A DNA stretch of 64,000 nucleotides from NCBI GenBank assembly GCA_027924585.1, contig BSBM01000361.1:68422001-68486000 (forward strand), in the 5' to 3' direction. Source of the DNA: Larix kaempferi. Lineage: Eukaryota > Streptophyta > Pinopsida > Pinales > Pinaceae. Shown piece after piece: positions 1-10,664 of the stretch. Position 1 is the first letter of the stretch. Each line of letters opens with the position of its first letter. The notes beneath the pieces were generated by a model. The model searched no databases and was not told where the DNA came from. It worked only from the letters and a program-made list of their open reading frames with translations. Position numbers and translations under genes: made by a program.

Positions 1-1074
1 ATTTAGTAGAGAGTAGTCGAGTCTTTGAACATACAGAGTCTGAACATCTTCTAGAGATCAGAGGCCGGCTCATTGAGCAGATTGTACAATCCGCAGGGAT
101 TGAGAAAGAGAGAGAGTACATTGTAAGAGTCAGTGGAAGAGTAGGAAGGAGAAGAAGAGAGGTCTATAGAGAAGGGCTCCCACAGGAGTGGAGTTTCCCA
201 GAAGACCTCTGCTGCAAAGAGTTGCGGCGGAACTGTGTTTTACTCTCTCAAGTTGTTAATAGAAAACACAGTTCCCGTGGACATAGCTTCCCTCCTGGAA
301 GTGAACCACGTAAATATCTGAGTAGTGTGATTGCATTTGTGTGATTGTTGCTCTTATTCACTTATCTTTACTGTTACATGAACGCTTCCTTCAGTTTATA
401 AGTAATGTATATGGTCATCAGCTTAGTTCTGGTTGATGCGTAACAATTGCGAAAATCATAGTTGAATCCTAGCGAAATAGATCTTTGTTCAATAAAGGAT
501 AATGCTTGAGTATTGAATGAGTATAATGCATGAAGAGTTCAGTTAGAGCATTGCTTAAAGTAATATTTTACACAGTCGCATCGTCGTGAAGTATTAAGGG
601 TTAAGCACATTAGCGAGGATTATGCTTAGAGACTAAGTGATATTAAGATCTCTCAGTAAGTGGATAAGGGTGTTTGAGTCAGCGTATTAAACCAGGAAGT
701 GGCTAAGTGTCACATACCGCAGGGACAGAAAGGAGGGAGATATCGCATCTGCGATATCCTAAGTATCGCTAGGCAGGATCATATAAGGAGGAGGCTTATC
801 GCACTGCCTGCGTAATGCGATAAGACAGAGGTATAGCCAGAGTAATAGAAATAGAGAAGTTAGCCCTTTTGGAGAGGGCTAAGGAGGGTTTTAAGCACCC
901 TGGATGCCTAAGAACCTGGCTGAGGACACTTGAGTCTTCTGCCACCCCATTAGAATCACTTCGGGTGAGACTTCAGGTTGCTTCTGTGACCTGTTGCCAA
1001 AAGGGCCAGTGAGATAAGGGTTTTGTTGGTCTAAAAAGGATAGCTAACCCGGGTCTTCCCAGAGCAAACCAACA
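1..1074 (+). mobile_element. 3' part of an LTR, family related to element C
   Basis: The stretch ends in ACCAACA at 1074 and element A protease sequence begins at once on the other side. The last ~150 bases resemble the end of element C's 3' LTR (44540-44691): shared GGTGAGACYTCA, AAAGGGCC-GTGAGA and AACC-GGGTCT blocks and the same ACCAACA end. Bases 245-315 match the region of C around 40265-40320 with GTGAACCACGT. The start of the LTR lies left of the window, so a solo LTR and the 3' LTR of a full element cannot be told apart. A duplication, if present, would begin with CTTGG at 1075-1079. Confidence 0.75.
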
Positions 1075-1498
1075 CTTGGGGAACTACTGATCCCGTGGAT
1101 GCTATGGGATAAGGATTAATGAAATCCAATTGATCGATTGTCACAATCTTTCCTTCATGTGGAAAGAAAATAACTCTAAATACAGTAGGCGTGATAGCTT
1201 TCATAGCGTACATCCAATTCCTACCCAGTAGAAGGTTGTATTCGATGGGTGCATCAACCACCTCGACTTCAATAGGCACAGGTTTACCTCCCAAGGGGAC
1301 AACAAGGGAAGGGATAATCCCATGTGGCTTAAATGACCGACCGTTAAATGCAGTGAGCATGGTCCTAGACGTGAGTAGAGGAGGAGAGCCAAGAGCTTTC
1401 CAACAAGATAAATACATCAATGACGCAGAAGCACCTTCGTCAACCACCATTCTCTTGATGAAATTCTGAAGGCACTCCACATGGATTTGAAAAGCCAC
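1075..1498 (-). pseudogene. Element A aspartic protease fragment
   Basis: The retroviral-type aspartic protease of element A matures the gag-pol polyprotein. The fragment has the catalytic motif DEGAS and then the conserved DAPIEYNLLLGRNW block and an EGKIVTIDQLDF end. Each has a close counterpart in element B near codons 1254-1360 (DEGAS; DAPLDYNLLIGRNW). DEGAS in place of the usual DSG/DTG is shared by both copies, so it looks like a feature of the group and not damage. The reading frame runs into the inserted LTR at 1074. An in-frame TAG at 1563-1565 separates it from gag. Confidence 0.85.
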
Positions 1499-1562
1499 GT
1501 GGTAAGGTAAGTGAGGTTGAACATCAGTAGTGTCAAACTTGATAACATTGGGACTCGCCCCA

Positions 1563-2831
1563 TCCTAAATTTCTAAAGCACCCAAAAGGGAATTCCTTTG
1601 AGAAGGACATGCCTGTAAAACTTCAAGAGCCGACATGGCACACGGAGTTTGGCCCAAATCTTCTACAATGGAGTAGTTCTGGAAGACTGGAGCATTGGGA
1701 TTATGTGTAGAGCGCTTAAGAACACCTTTATGTATCCACGACATAATAGAGGGCTTCTCGATATGCAAGGAATTATCAGGAGGAGGGGGAGGCTCATTCC
1801 CCATATTCGGTTGTGGTGCACCATAATCATGTTGATGAGTAGCAACACTAACCTCTGATTGGACCATATTCATGCATCCATAGCCACTAGTATTGGAAGA
1901 AGACGTTGTAGTCTCATTAGGTCCATAACCAGTAGTGGGAGCATGCGAAGCCATGTTTTTATGATAAGGAAGGGGATCCTTCAAAACAGCTAGGCTCTGT
2001 GCAAGATGCTTCGATGCTTCCTCAATTTGAGGACATAAGTGAGTAAGATGATCTTCCCCACAAAGCTTGCAAGGGAATTTCACCTTATGCCTAGGATTAT
2101 GGTTTTTCGCCAGCATTTCCACCTTCCCTAGGAGGGTTGGCATTCTCCTTACGAGGGGTACTGCGATTACTATTATTTTTCCCATTGTTTCCACCCTTAC
2201 GGTTGTTTCTCCCCTTCTTCTTACCACCAAGCTATTGGTTACCTGATGGGTGCGTCGATTGCATAGTGTGTACATCGGACGACGGGGTGGAAGTGGACAA
2301 GGTGTGAACCTGTCCGGGAGTACACTGGTTAAGTGACAATTTTTTCATTTTATTAGCCACCAAATCTACGAGGCGAGTACTTACGGATCCCACAATGCCA
2401 TCGGCATGTGGTCCAGGAACTGACTTGGGCTCATGGTGTGTTCGCGGTGTGTCAGGAATAATGCCGTACAAAATGCCAGACTGAGAATATAATAAATCTA
2501 ACTGCTGCACTTTTAAGATGGCTTGTTCCTCAATCACAATGTCGGACATCGAAACATCCTTAGCAATACATGGAAGTAAAGACTTGAGGAACCATTCCAA
2601 CAGAAACACTGGAGGAATGTTGGCTTTCACTAATCTCTTCCATTGACGCCACTCTTGAACGTGGTCAGAAATATGTGTGGCCTTATTCTGATGGAAGATA
2701 GACAAAAGTTCAGTACCAGTATCGTAACGAACCGACAACTGGAAATGATCCAAGAAAACCAAAGAGATCTCATTGAAACCCCTATAAGTGCCCCCAGGCA
2801 ACTCAACATACCACTTTGCATCTACCCTCAT
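1563..2831 (-). pseudogene. Element A gag: capsid core and zinc knuckle, broken
   Basis: Two overlapping open stretches (2831-2232 and 2275-1565) lie in different frames, so a frameshift near 2232-2275 is required. The upstream part holds the retrotransposon gag core (AKWYVELPGG, HISDHVQEWR, then a YSQSG end) matching B's AKWYIELPQ, HISDHIHEWR and YTQSG. The downstream part holds a CX2CX3HX4C zinc knuckle (CKLCGEDHLTHLC), the same unusual spacing as in B (CLICQDDHYTRDC). It ends at the TAG at 1563-1565. Confidence 0.85.
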
Positions 2832-3983
2832 GAGGGTGCGTTGAAATAGTCACAATCGAACAGAGTCATGACTCAACGATTTGGATGAGCACCAAAGGTG
2901 AAAGGTAGTGACATGGTCACCTGGATCCTCACCACTCTTCCCCTCAAAACTTGGGAATTTCCAAAGGGAGCTTGGTAGGGACTGGAGGCCAATTGGGATT
3001 ATGATGCACTGGATCGTTCATGAGCTTCGAAAGATCCAAAAGATTCAGTCGTGCAAGGAATGGGAGGTGCGACTGGAAAGCTTGATTATAAGCTCCCATA
3101 AAAGGTTGGTTGTATGGAACTGAAGCATAAGAAGGACCATAAGCTTGACCATGACCAGTAAAATGTTGATTATACGGACCTGACTGACCATAAGCTTGAC
3201 CATGGCCATAAGGTTGATAACCTCCTCCGACTTGACCCGTGTGAGAGTAAGAAGGTATATATGTGTTTTGAGTACCATATTGAGGTGGGTTGTACTGATG
3301 GCCAGCACCAACTGTATTGTAGTAAGGGTTGCCACCATAATTATGGGGCATATACGTACTATTCGTAGCAGGAACCGTGTTGTAATGACCCTAATGGTAA
3401 GGTATGTTCCCACCCCCTACTTAAGCATTATTAGTAGTGTGAGTAGTCGTGTCGTGACCATAAGCATGAGATGTATTCCCATCCCCAACATCAGTGTTAC
3501 TAGTAGCAGGAATGGTGGCGTTGTGACCATGAGTATGAGGTATATTCCCACCTCCTACATTAGCATTACTAGTAGAAGCAGCAGACGTAAAAGTGTACGG
3601 TATATGTCCACCCCCGTGATTGGGAGGAATGTTAACATTCGCGAAAGTGGTCCTCGGTTGACGGGTAGAGGCATGTGTGTTGAAATATTGATGGCAAGTC
3701 GTATTTTGAACAATATTCCTATTAGGATTGGTATCCCTAGGAGGAAGTCGTCTTCCAACATTTGCATTGTTAGGAGGAATGTGACCGGTCCCCATACTAT
3801 GTGTGTGAGTGGAAAAAGTGGTGCCACCGTCGAGGGTATTTCCCCTAGTGGGTGCAGTATTGATAACACCATGACAAGTGCTAGCATGACTACCAAAAGC
3901 AACGGAAGGATCAACTGTGTTGTAATTAGGCATACCAAAAGAGAGGGGGGTAGCATTGGTCGTAGTACTTGTGTCATCATGTA
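2832..3983 (-). pseudogene. Element A gag, proline/asparagine/tyrosine-rich N-terminal half
   Basis: This is low-complexity gag sequence read on the minus strand. At 3351-2944 it has GYNQ/YGQ-rich sequence and then the PFLARLNLLDLSKLMNDP block that matches B's PFLATLDLPDLSRLINDP at the start of the capsid core. At 3983-3360 it contains about three tandem repeats of ~24 residues built on NVGGGNIPHTHGHN. Breaks include a one-base frameshift near 2942 (TTTTGAG reading as a stop), a TGA within the capsid core near 2865, and a TAA near 3421. Confidence 0.75.
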
Positions 3984-5573
3984 TGTAATACCCCATTTTG
4001 ACCCTTAGGATATATTAGCTTTTAATGTAAATATTGTATGCATGTGATATATGTTTTCCTAGCGTGGAGCTCAAGGAAAAGGCCCCGCTAGTGGATGCTT
4101 GAATTTTATTTAAAAGGCAAGTATTATATATTATGTTACCCATGTGTTGTTCAGCCATGGAACATAGTAAATTGATGTAACTAAACATCATGCAATAAAA
4201 TACCAAAACTAGCTATGGAAGCAACTAATGAGAAGGGGCCATGTGTATCCACTATGGAGTGGTGAGGGGGTTGTGGGATTGAACCTTATGCTACCAAATG
4301 TCATTGTGAGAACCCATCTCACTTTCTTTGCTGACATTTAATTCAGTTGTAAGGGAGTTGTTGAGAAATCAGTCCATGGCTTCAATGGAGCATGGGCAAC
4401 CCAGAAGTTCATATGGCAAGTATGGGATCTGCTTTTCTTGTACCACAAGTCACTCTACCTTAGGGGAATGGGTTCTTACTCATTTCCATTCTATTGTGGA
4501 TGATCCCAGCTTCATTTTGCATCCATTATGAATGCCCAGCAATGAGAAAAAACAGAAATCGCAACTTTGCAAGAACCCATGTTTTGAAGAGCCATAAACG
4601 CCCATAATTGGTATTTGACAGTGAAATCGAATGGGGGATCCATATATAGGAACCTTGGAGAGAAATTGAGAGTATTAGATACCCCGAAATCCATTGGAAA
4701 ACCCATTTTTTATAGCCCATAAGTCTAGTGACGGGATTGTGTTATTTGTTGATAGAATTGTGAGAAATCCAAGTGTGAATGTTTGAACAGAGGATTGGAT
4801 TGCTTGAATTTAGCCTGAGATGTATGTAGCTCTTTGGTTGAGCTCACTGGATTAGCACCCTCCTCCTCTGCTTATTGCATGCTTGATAAACCCAACTATG
4901 TGTTGGCTTAGCATGATTGTTGAGTGAAACCATGGCTGTGAGTGAGCCCATCTAGTTCCTCCTTAGTGGATAGACAACCCAGCTCGGGGGTGGTCTCTCA
5001 GCTGAAAGAATACAGGATGGACAGAGACCTATGGTTGGGTGGAACGTTGCTCTCACATAGCCAGTTGTTGGATAGCTTCATCATAAAGATAAGTGTTCTA
5101 TGTGGTTAAAGTATGATCATTCTGTGTTTTGTCCTATATGTTTAATTATTCATGTTACTTGGATGAAATGATTATCTTAAGTTAGTTGGCATGATGCCTA
5201 TGCATAGCATGAGAATGGGATTGATTATTATGTGATTGTTTCATTATTCTTCCTGGAAGAAATAGGTTGATGCATCTCCTTTTGTGTGTATGTTATTATG
5301 GTTATTCCGCCGTGTTTATTAATTGAGTTGTGTTAATTCTATGTTCTGCAATGTCTTAATTAATGATTGTTGTTTATATGTTGAATGCATGATGAAACTG
5401 TGTGCATATATAGTGTTTAACTCTGCTGTGCTTGCTGAGTATGAATATGTATGCACAAGTTTTATTTATCCATGCTTTTCTTAGCATTCTGAATGGGGCT
5501 GAGATTGTCAATAAGCTGGTATGTTCAGTCATGTTCCCTCCTTTGCATCGGATGGATGAGAGAGGACGTGACA
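3984..5573 (+). mobile_element. Solo LTR (J) of the element E chromovirus family
   Basis: It begins TGTAATACCCCATTTTGACC and ends GAGGACGTGACA, like both LTRs of element E (44732-46347 and 60236-61850), and shares the GCGTGGAGCTCAAGG block and the CAATAAAATACC motif. The five bases on each side are the same (ATGTA at 3979-3983 and 5574-5578), a perfect target-site duplication. No internal element sequence remains, so this is a solo LTR left by LTR-LTR recombination. It lies in the gag of element A, on the opposite strand. It is clearly more diverged from E's LTRs than those are from each other. Confidence 0.93.
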
Positions 5574-5816
5574 ATGTAACTCTGGCATCCTGTATAAATA
5601 ATTATGTGGAAACGAAGGATCAAATGGGTCGTCCTCAGGTGGATCTGGACCAAACAAACTAGGTTGAGTCTCGGGTGGATCCGAACCAAACAAACTAGGT
5701 TGGGTCTCAGGGGGATCACTCCCCCATGCCTCTCTAGGAGTAGGGGTGTCTGAAGTGTGTTTGACTCTACCTGATGGACTAGTAGGGATTTATCTCGTGC
5801 CAGAATGTGTAGTCAT
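5574..5816 (-). pseudogene. Element A gag start and proline-rich repeat
   Basis: On the minus strand an ATG at 5816-5814 opens a frame that meets TAA after eight codons (5792-5790) but otherwise runs on through a proline-rich stretch. That stretch has a tandem repeat of 12 residues, DPPETQPSLFGS. It then reaches the solo LTR and continues in the gag sequence at 3983, so this is the gag N-terminus. The start is inferred from position only. Confidence 0.6.
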
Positions 5817-7545
5817 GATGTCAGCGATGTATGTTTTGTAAGAATTTGAAGACTCGAAGGGTGCCTTTCGACATCCCCTATCAATACGGCGTGTAAGATC
5901 GGCAGCTGGTAAACCAGCCAACCAACGAGATCGACGAAGAGCAGGACTCCGCCCTACGATATCTCCGGAGAGACTATAAAATCAAAGCGTCCCCTAACGG
6001 CCAAACTATCGATCAAAAACAGAAAATCAAGAGAACACGCCTAGAGAAACTACAGCCAAGAGTAGACAAATAGAGTGACTACATGAGCTCCCGACACTAG
6101 AGCTAGTATGTCTCTCCTAGGAGAGGCTTGAGAATCCCAAACCATAGCCAAAGGTAACAGAATCAGTTATAAAGTTTCCCAGGCTTCACTATGTGCAAAG
6201 GGCCGTAACCCTCAGCAACAAACAACTATGCTTTCCAACCCCTATCTGATTGAGGACACAAACAATATAACCACTACAAGTACCCTATGCGATACCTAGG
6301 TAAGGAAACTATGGTCACCGTAGTATAACCAATACTTAGGGGGACAGTCGCAGGTGGGATCCGTCGTATGGGAATGGTAGCTAAGCTCGAAACTCACGAG
6401 GGTCAAATCCCCCAAGAGTCCCCAAATACGAACAAACCCTGGAAATATCTCCCACATTCAGCCGATATTGGAGGGCTATCTCCGCAACCAACCGCCCGTG
6501 ACCTTGTGCTTAACTCTGGTCTGAGTAGAGCTTCCTGAGAACACCGATGTATACCATGGATTTCACCACTCCCTGGTCAAACACATAATGTTTCGTCTAG
6601 TAGTCTTGGATTGTTTACTCACAATGATCTATTCCAAGACTCTAAACCTATGCTAGTTGGTGTATCTTATAAATAAAAATTGTTCTAATCAATTTTAAGA
6701 TTAACCATTCATTTTAATGGTTATGGTTACTCAAAGGATATGGTTGTGAAACTAGTGATGTATATGACTCAATAGTATTCACAATTGTCAAACTCTAGAC
6801 TCATCTATCCAATAAAAATAATACCACTAGAATGAAAATCAATCCAACGGTTCCGAAATAAAAATGAAACTCTTTTATATTTTCAATGCACAAGGAGAAC
6901 CTAAATGAAAGCACAAGCACTCATATGCAAAATGGAGTACATAAAAGTAATTTTTTTTTGTATTTTCACTTATAAGCAAAAGGAAAATGCAAAACTATAT
7001 TTTTTTATTTTTCGATATAATGAAATGAAAAATGCAAGCAAAATCTCACTATTGAGTTACAGAAATGCAAGGGAGATCACTTAGACAACCTAGTAGATCC
7101 CAAACAGTAAGACTCGGCCAAGGTAATGAGCTAGAAAAATAAAAATGGGTGAAAACCAACAAGGCTCAAAACCAAGAGAAAATAGGAGTTCTGGTCACGA
7201 ACAAGGCTTGGAACAGTCAAGAACAAGCTCAAAGAAGACTTGGGAACACTCAAAACCAACCCAGCAACAACCAAAGGTCATAAACACCCCTGGAGTTGTA
7301 TGCTATTGTTGAAGGAATAACTGTGGGTACCCACAGGCTATAGTGTAGACAGAGGTGGGCAGACATGGGAAGAACTAGGCTCACCCGCGTACAGGGAAAA
7401 GAAAATGTGCAGAAAAAGAGTCCAATGGCTCAGAAAAAGGTTGTTTTCTATAGTGTATCCTAACAGCCAATCAATGACACAGAAACTCAACAAACAACAA
7501 CTCTAAGCAAGGACTAAAGCCTAAAAATCCCCAAAAATGGATGTT
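5817..7545 (-). other. Element A 5' leader, no gene seen
   Basis: This is about 1.7 kb between the primer binding site and the gag start on the minus strand. B has a leader of similar length (10665-12460). I see no long reading frame or repeat. The stretch around 6950-7030 is very AT-rich. Confidence 0.6.
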
Positions 7546-7564
7546 TTCCCCAGCGGAGTCACCA
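7546..7564 (-). other. Element A primer binding site
   Basis: On the minus strand TGGTGACTCCGCTGGGG lies four bases inside the LTR end. Element B has TGGCGACTCCGCTGGG at the same four-base distance. A TGG start complementary to the CCA end of a tRNA is diagnostic. tRNA-Arg is the primer reported for Ogre/Tat elements, but I have not matched this site to a specific tRNA. Confidence 0.8.
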
Positions 7565-7568
7565 TTTT

Positions 7569-8496
7569 TGTTATGGAGAAAACTTCCTATGGCTTGGGGT
7601 GGACCACAACAGACAGCTGACTACCAGAAATTAACTCAATTCTCAATGATATGCTATATAAATGGAAATGCTAAGATAATGAAGAATATAACCAACCTCA
7701 ATCCAGACGTTTGATGTAGATCCCCATTGGAGCTTTTAATTCGTGCACTTGAACCTGCAAATCAGTCTTGACAACCAATATACAACAAGCGCATATAATA
7801 TATAAATGACATTAACATCATCAATAGCAATGGTCCATGATATCCTAAGTAAATGCGACCCAATGTAATATAAACAACATTCACAACATTAATGGACGAG
7901 AATATGAGTATTTCTATTAATAAATAACAAGAAGTACAATGTTATACAACCTCTTTTCGGCAACCAATTTGAACCAAGAACTTGGTCTCTCCACTTGTGC
8001 CTCCACCACTTCAATCCTCCATGGAATGGAAAAATAAAACTATGATAGGAGTTTGGAAGGTGAACATAAGAGGTTCACAACAACAAGGATCAATGAGTGT
8101 AGACTCAAGATGCGACAAAAATCCACTAGAGTTATCTTGCTCTCTCTTTCTCCTCCCTTCCATATGCCATATGTGCTCAATATATAGTCCTCCCAAAGGT
8201 AAGTGAAAGGAAACATCGAGCCGTTTCGGGGAAAATGGAGGACCAAAGGTCACCCTAAGACCGCTTTGTGGGAGTAAAAAGTCATTTACTAGTTATTTTT
8301 ACCATTTTACTTGTGACCCACAAACTATAGTGGTGCAGCTCGCGGGTCCGCTGGCTAAAGTGATACAGTTAGCGTACAGGAAGAAAAATAGGGAAATAGT
8401 GTGTATGAAGGACATAAAGTGCCTCTGAGTCAGTAGAATGGATTCTGAAGGCTAAAGAGTGCTGATGCTCACAAGGTGGAAAATTACATTGTAACA
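7569..8496 (-). mobile_element. Element A 5' LTR
   Basis: The inner end is clear: on the minus strand ..CCATAACA stops four bases before the primer binding site, as in B (..CACATAACA). A TATA-like ACTATATATTG lies near 8186-8176. The outer end at 8496 (minus strand TGTTACAATG) is chosen because it gives TG...CA ends and 928 bp, close to B's 942 bp. It is less certain because the partner LTR is outside the window. Confidence 0.6.
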
Positions 8497-9702
8497 TATA
8501 TAAATGCTATTTTTTTTTTTCAGTATGGAAGCTCAAATTCCTATCTATCAAATCTATATACAATTACCATTTAATTTCGGGATGAACAATCATAATTCAT
8601 TTTTATCTTTTTGTATTTTTATTCCATTACCTTCGGCATGGGAGATCGAACCCCATGGCCGAGCTTCGACCATTACAATGAAACCAAAACATTACAGAAA
8701 GGAAAAAATCAGCATTAACACGATTTTTCCAGCGATTAAAGGCTGTATAAAATAAATTTATAGGCTAGGGTTATGTTGCCTATTGTTTCACTAATACAAA
8801 GTAAATATATCGATATAAAAAAATTTGCAATTTAAAAATGAAAGCGAATCGAACCATATCGTAACCCTGTGCATCTATGCTCGAAGAGAAACTAGAAATA
8901 GAATTCAAAGGAGTAGTAAATGAATTTTGTAAGTGAAATCGTGCTAGGGTTCACCTTTTATAACTATCGCAAATATAAAGGAATTGTGTACAAAAATTTA
9001 TTGATGAATCAAAAAGGAAATTCGTTTCCATGTAAAGGATTGAATCCTTAACATTAAAATTCGATAAGCACTTCTGAGACAGAGTTTAAATGACAACGAT
9101 TTTCATACGCCGTCTTGGAAATATACATTTAAATTTTCAACATACATTTATCTATACAAGTCTTGCGTTGCGCTACGAGTTACATCTTCAAGTCGTGAAG
9201 ACCTTTCTCAAAGTTTAGCTCTATGCTATAGAAAGCAAGGTCGACGGCCAATCATTTCTACCTAGACAGTAATGAAAACAAAACCCTAACTAAAGGACTT
9301 TTCCTAACATTTTAGTAACTCATCCCTCACCCATGGGTAAGCTACACCCGAGGCTTACGAGTTGGCGAGTTACCTGGCCAGCTATGAGGACCATTTTTCC
9401 ATCCTTGTGTTCGTGGCGTCGGTTATGAGATTTACCCCGAATGCTTCTAGCATTCTCCTTCTAACCTGCACGAGTAATTAAACTGGGTTAATCTCAGTAA
9501 TAATTTTTATAGACAGAATCATTACCACAAATTATAATTATGCTAATACAACACATTACCTGTGGATAGCGCGAAGGAGTGGTAATGTTTTACCTATACG
9601 AAGGAAACCAACAATGAAGTTAGACATTGCAGAAGGTTTAACAAATGGATGAAGTGATGAAGTTTAAAAACAGAAATGATAAGATTTTCTTACCCACGCA
9701 TG
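8497..9702. other. Unassigned AT-rich spacer between elements A and B
   Basis: Neither strand shows a recognisable coding region, LTR pair or RNA gene. It ends with GCATG at 9698-9702, the target duplication of element B, so this was the DNA into which B inserted, at least at its right end. It may be old host intergenic DNA or unrecognised transposon debris. Confidence 0.5.
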
Positions 9703-10107
9703 TGTTATACCTCTATATTTCACGGTGTCGCATCCCCATCACAACACATTTCGACGACACTTTCCCTACTGTTTTGAACCTTCCAGAAGAGACAGATGAT
9801 GAGTCAACCTGGAAGGTAAATCCACCCTGCCAAGTTTTGACCCACCTTGGACTTTATTTCCTTACACTACCGCGCCCTGCCAGCTTGACAAAACGCGGCA
9901 CAGTGCCGCGCTCTGTATCATTTGCAAAGCGCGGCACCCTTTTAATAGTTTTTGCCCTTAACTTGTGGGATCTTGGATTTTTCGAAGATGATGGAAGATT
10001 GGGTTCCTTGATTCGATCCCAACTCACCTCCTTCGATTAGAAACCCTGATCCACTTATCCCTCCTTAGATCCACCTATCTCTCTTGTTGGTTAACCTCAC
10101 CATTCAT

Positions 10108-10114
10108 TATAAAA
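10108..10114 (+). promoter_or_regulatory. Element B LTR TATA box
   Basis: TATAAAA lies 405 bases into the LTR, a usual place for a U3 promoter. Transcription would be expected to start about 25-35 bases downstream. The 3' LTR has the same site near 24712. Confidence 0.75.
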
Positions 10115-10246
10115 GAGAGGCATGCCATTTGGAAAGGGGAAGGACTCTTGAGAGCATCAAACTTATGGTCTTGCAGCATTGTGGAGATAGCTAAGAGGAG
10201 AAGACACTTGGAGTTGGAGGATTGGCTTGGGCATCAAGCACCCTTT

Positions 10247-10343
10247 GTAAGTAATCTTCAAGTTGTAATGGAATAACTTGTCTTGTTTTCCCAAATCGTT
10301 TGTGTTAATCTTGTTTTAATCACATGATTTGTATCTCTTACAG
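10247..10343 (+). other. Candidate intron in the LTR transcript leader of element B
   Basis: A near-perfect plant 5' splice site (TTT|GTAAGTAA) is followed 97 bases later by a pyrimidine-rich acceptor (TCTCTTACAG). Both lie downstream of the TATA box and would be in the RNA leader. The 3' LTR carries the same pair. The donor could also serve a more distant acceptor, such as the one before aRNH at 20020. No expression evidence is available here. Confidence 0.35.
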
Positions 10344-10648
10344 ATTTAGATCCTAACTCATGTTTCAGATTGCTAGAGAATAGTGCATACTTGTATTTTG
10401 GTTACTCTTTGACAGGTTCATTGGTGAAGACTTGGAGCTTGGAGCAAACACCAAAAACAAAGCACTTGGACATAAGGTCAGTTAAAATCCTTTGCTCTCT
10501 TCAGCATTTTAATACTGAAATGTATGTTAGATCTAGGGATTCAAGGTTGCATTTGTTTTGTCTGTTCTTAGTCTAGAGCTAGTTAGATCCTACTTTAGCC
10601 TAAGGGAGTTTTGACTTATCCGTAGGGCAGAATTCCACATAACAAGAA

Positions 10649-10664
10649 TGGCGACTCCGCTGGG
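10649..10664 (+). other. Element B primer binding site
   Basis: TGGCGACTCCGCTGGG starts four bases after the LTR, as in element A (TGGTGACTCCGCTGGGG). It primes minus-strand cDNA. An Arg tRNA is the reported primer for related Ogre/Tat elements. The exact tRNA is not established here. Confidence 0.85.

Larger units (their letters stand above)
1075..8496 (-). mobile_element. Element A: decayed Ty3/gypsy Tat-lineage retrotransposon, 5' half
   Basis: Read on the minus strand the order is LTR (8496-7569), primer binding site, leader, gag with a zinc knuckle, then protease. Everything downstream of protease is cut off by the LTR ending at 1074. Gag and protease fragments align by eye to element B along their conserved parts, so A belongs to the same Tat-like group. 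Several in-frame stops and frameshifts show it is dead. It is interrupted by the solo LTR at 3984-5573. Confidence 0.85.
9703..10644 (+). mobile_element. Element B 5' LTR
   Basis: TG...CA ends are present and the copy at 24307-25248 is nearly identical. It contains two GC-rich inverted repeats (9869-9937), a TATA box (10108-10114) and a splice-donor/acceptor pair (10247, 10343). It drives and terminates the genomic RNA. Confidence 0.96.

Noticed and set aside
7982-8253. Open frames on both strands in the LTR of A
   Set aside because: Short, domain-free and within a non-coding LTR.
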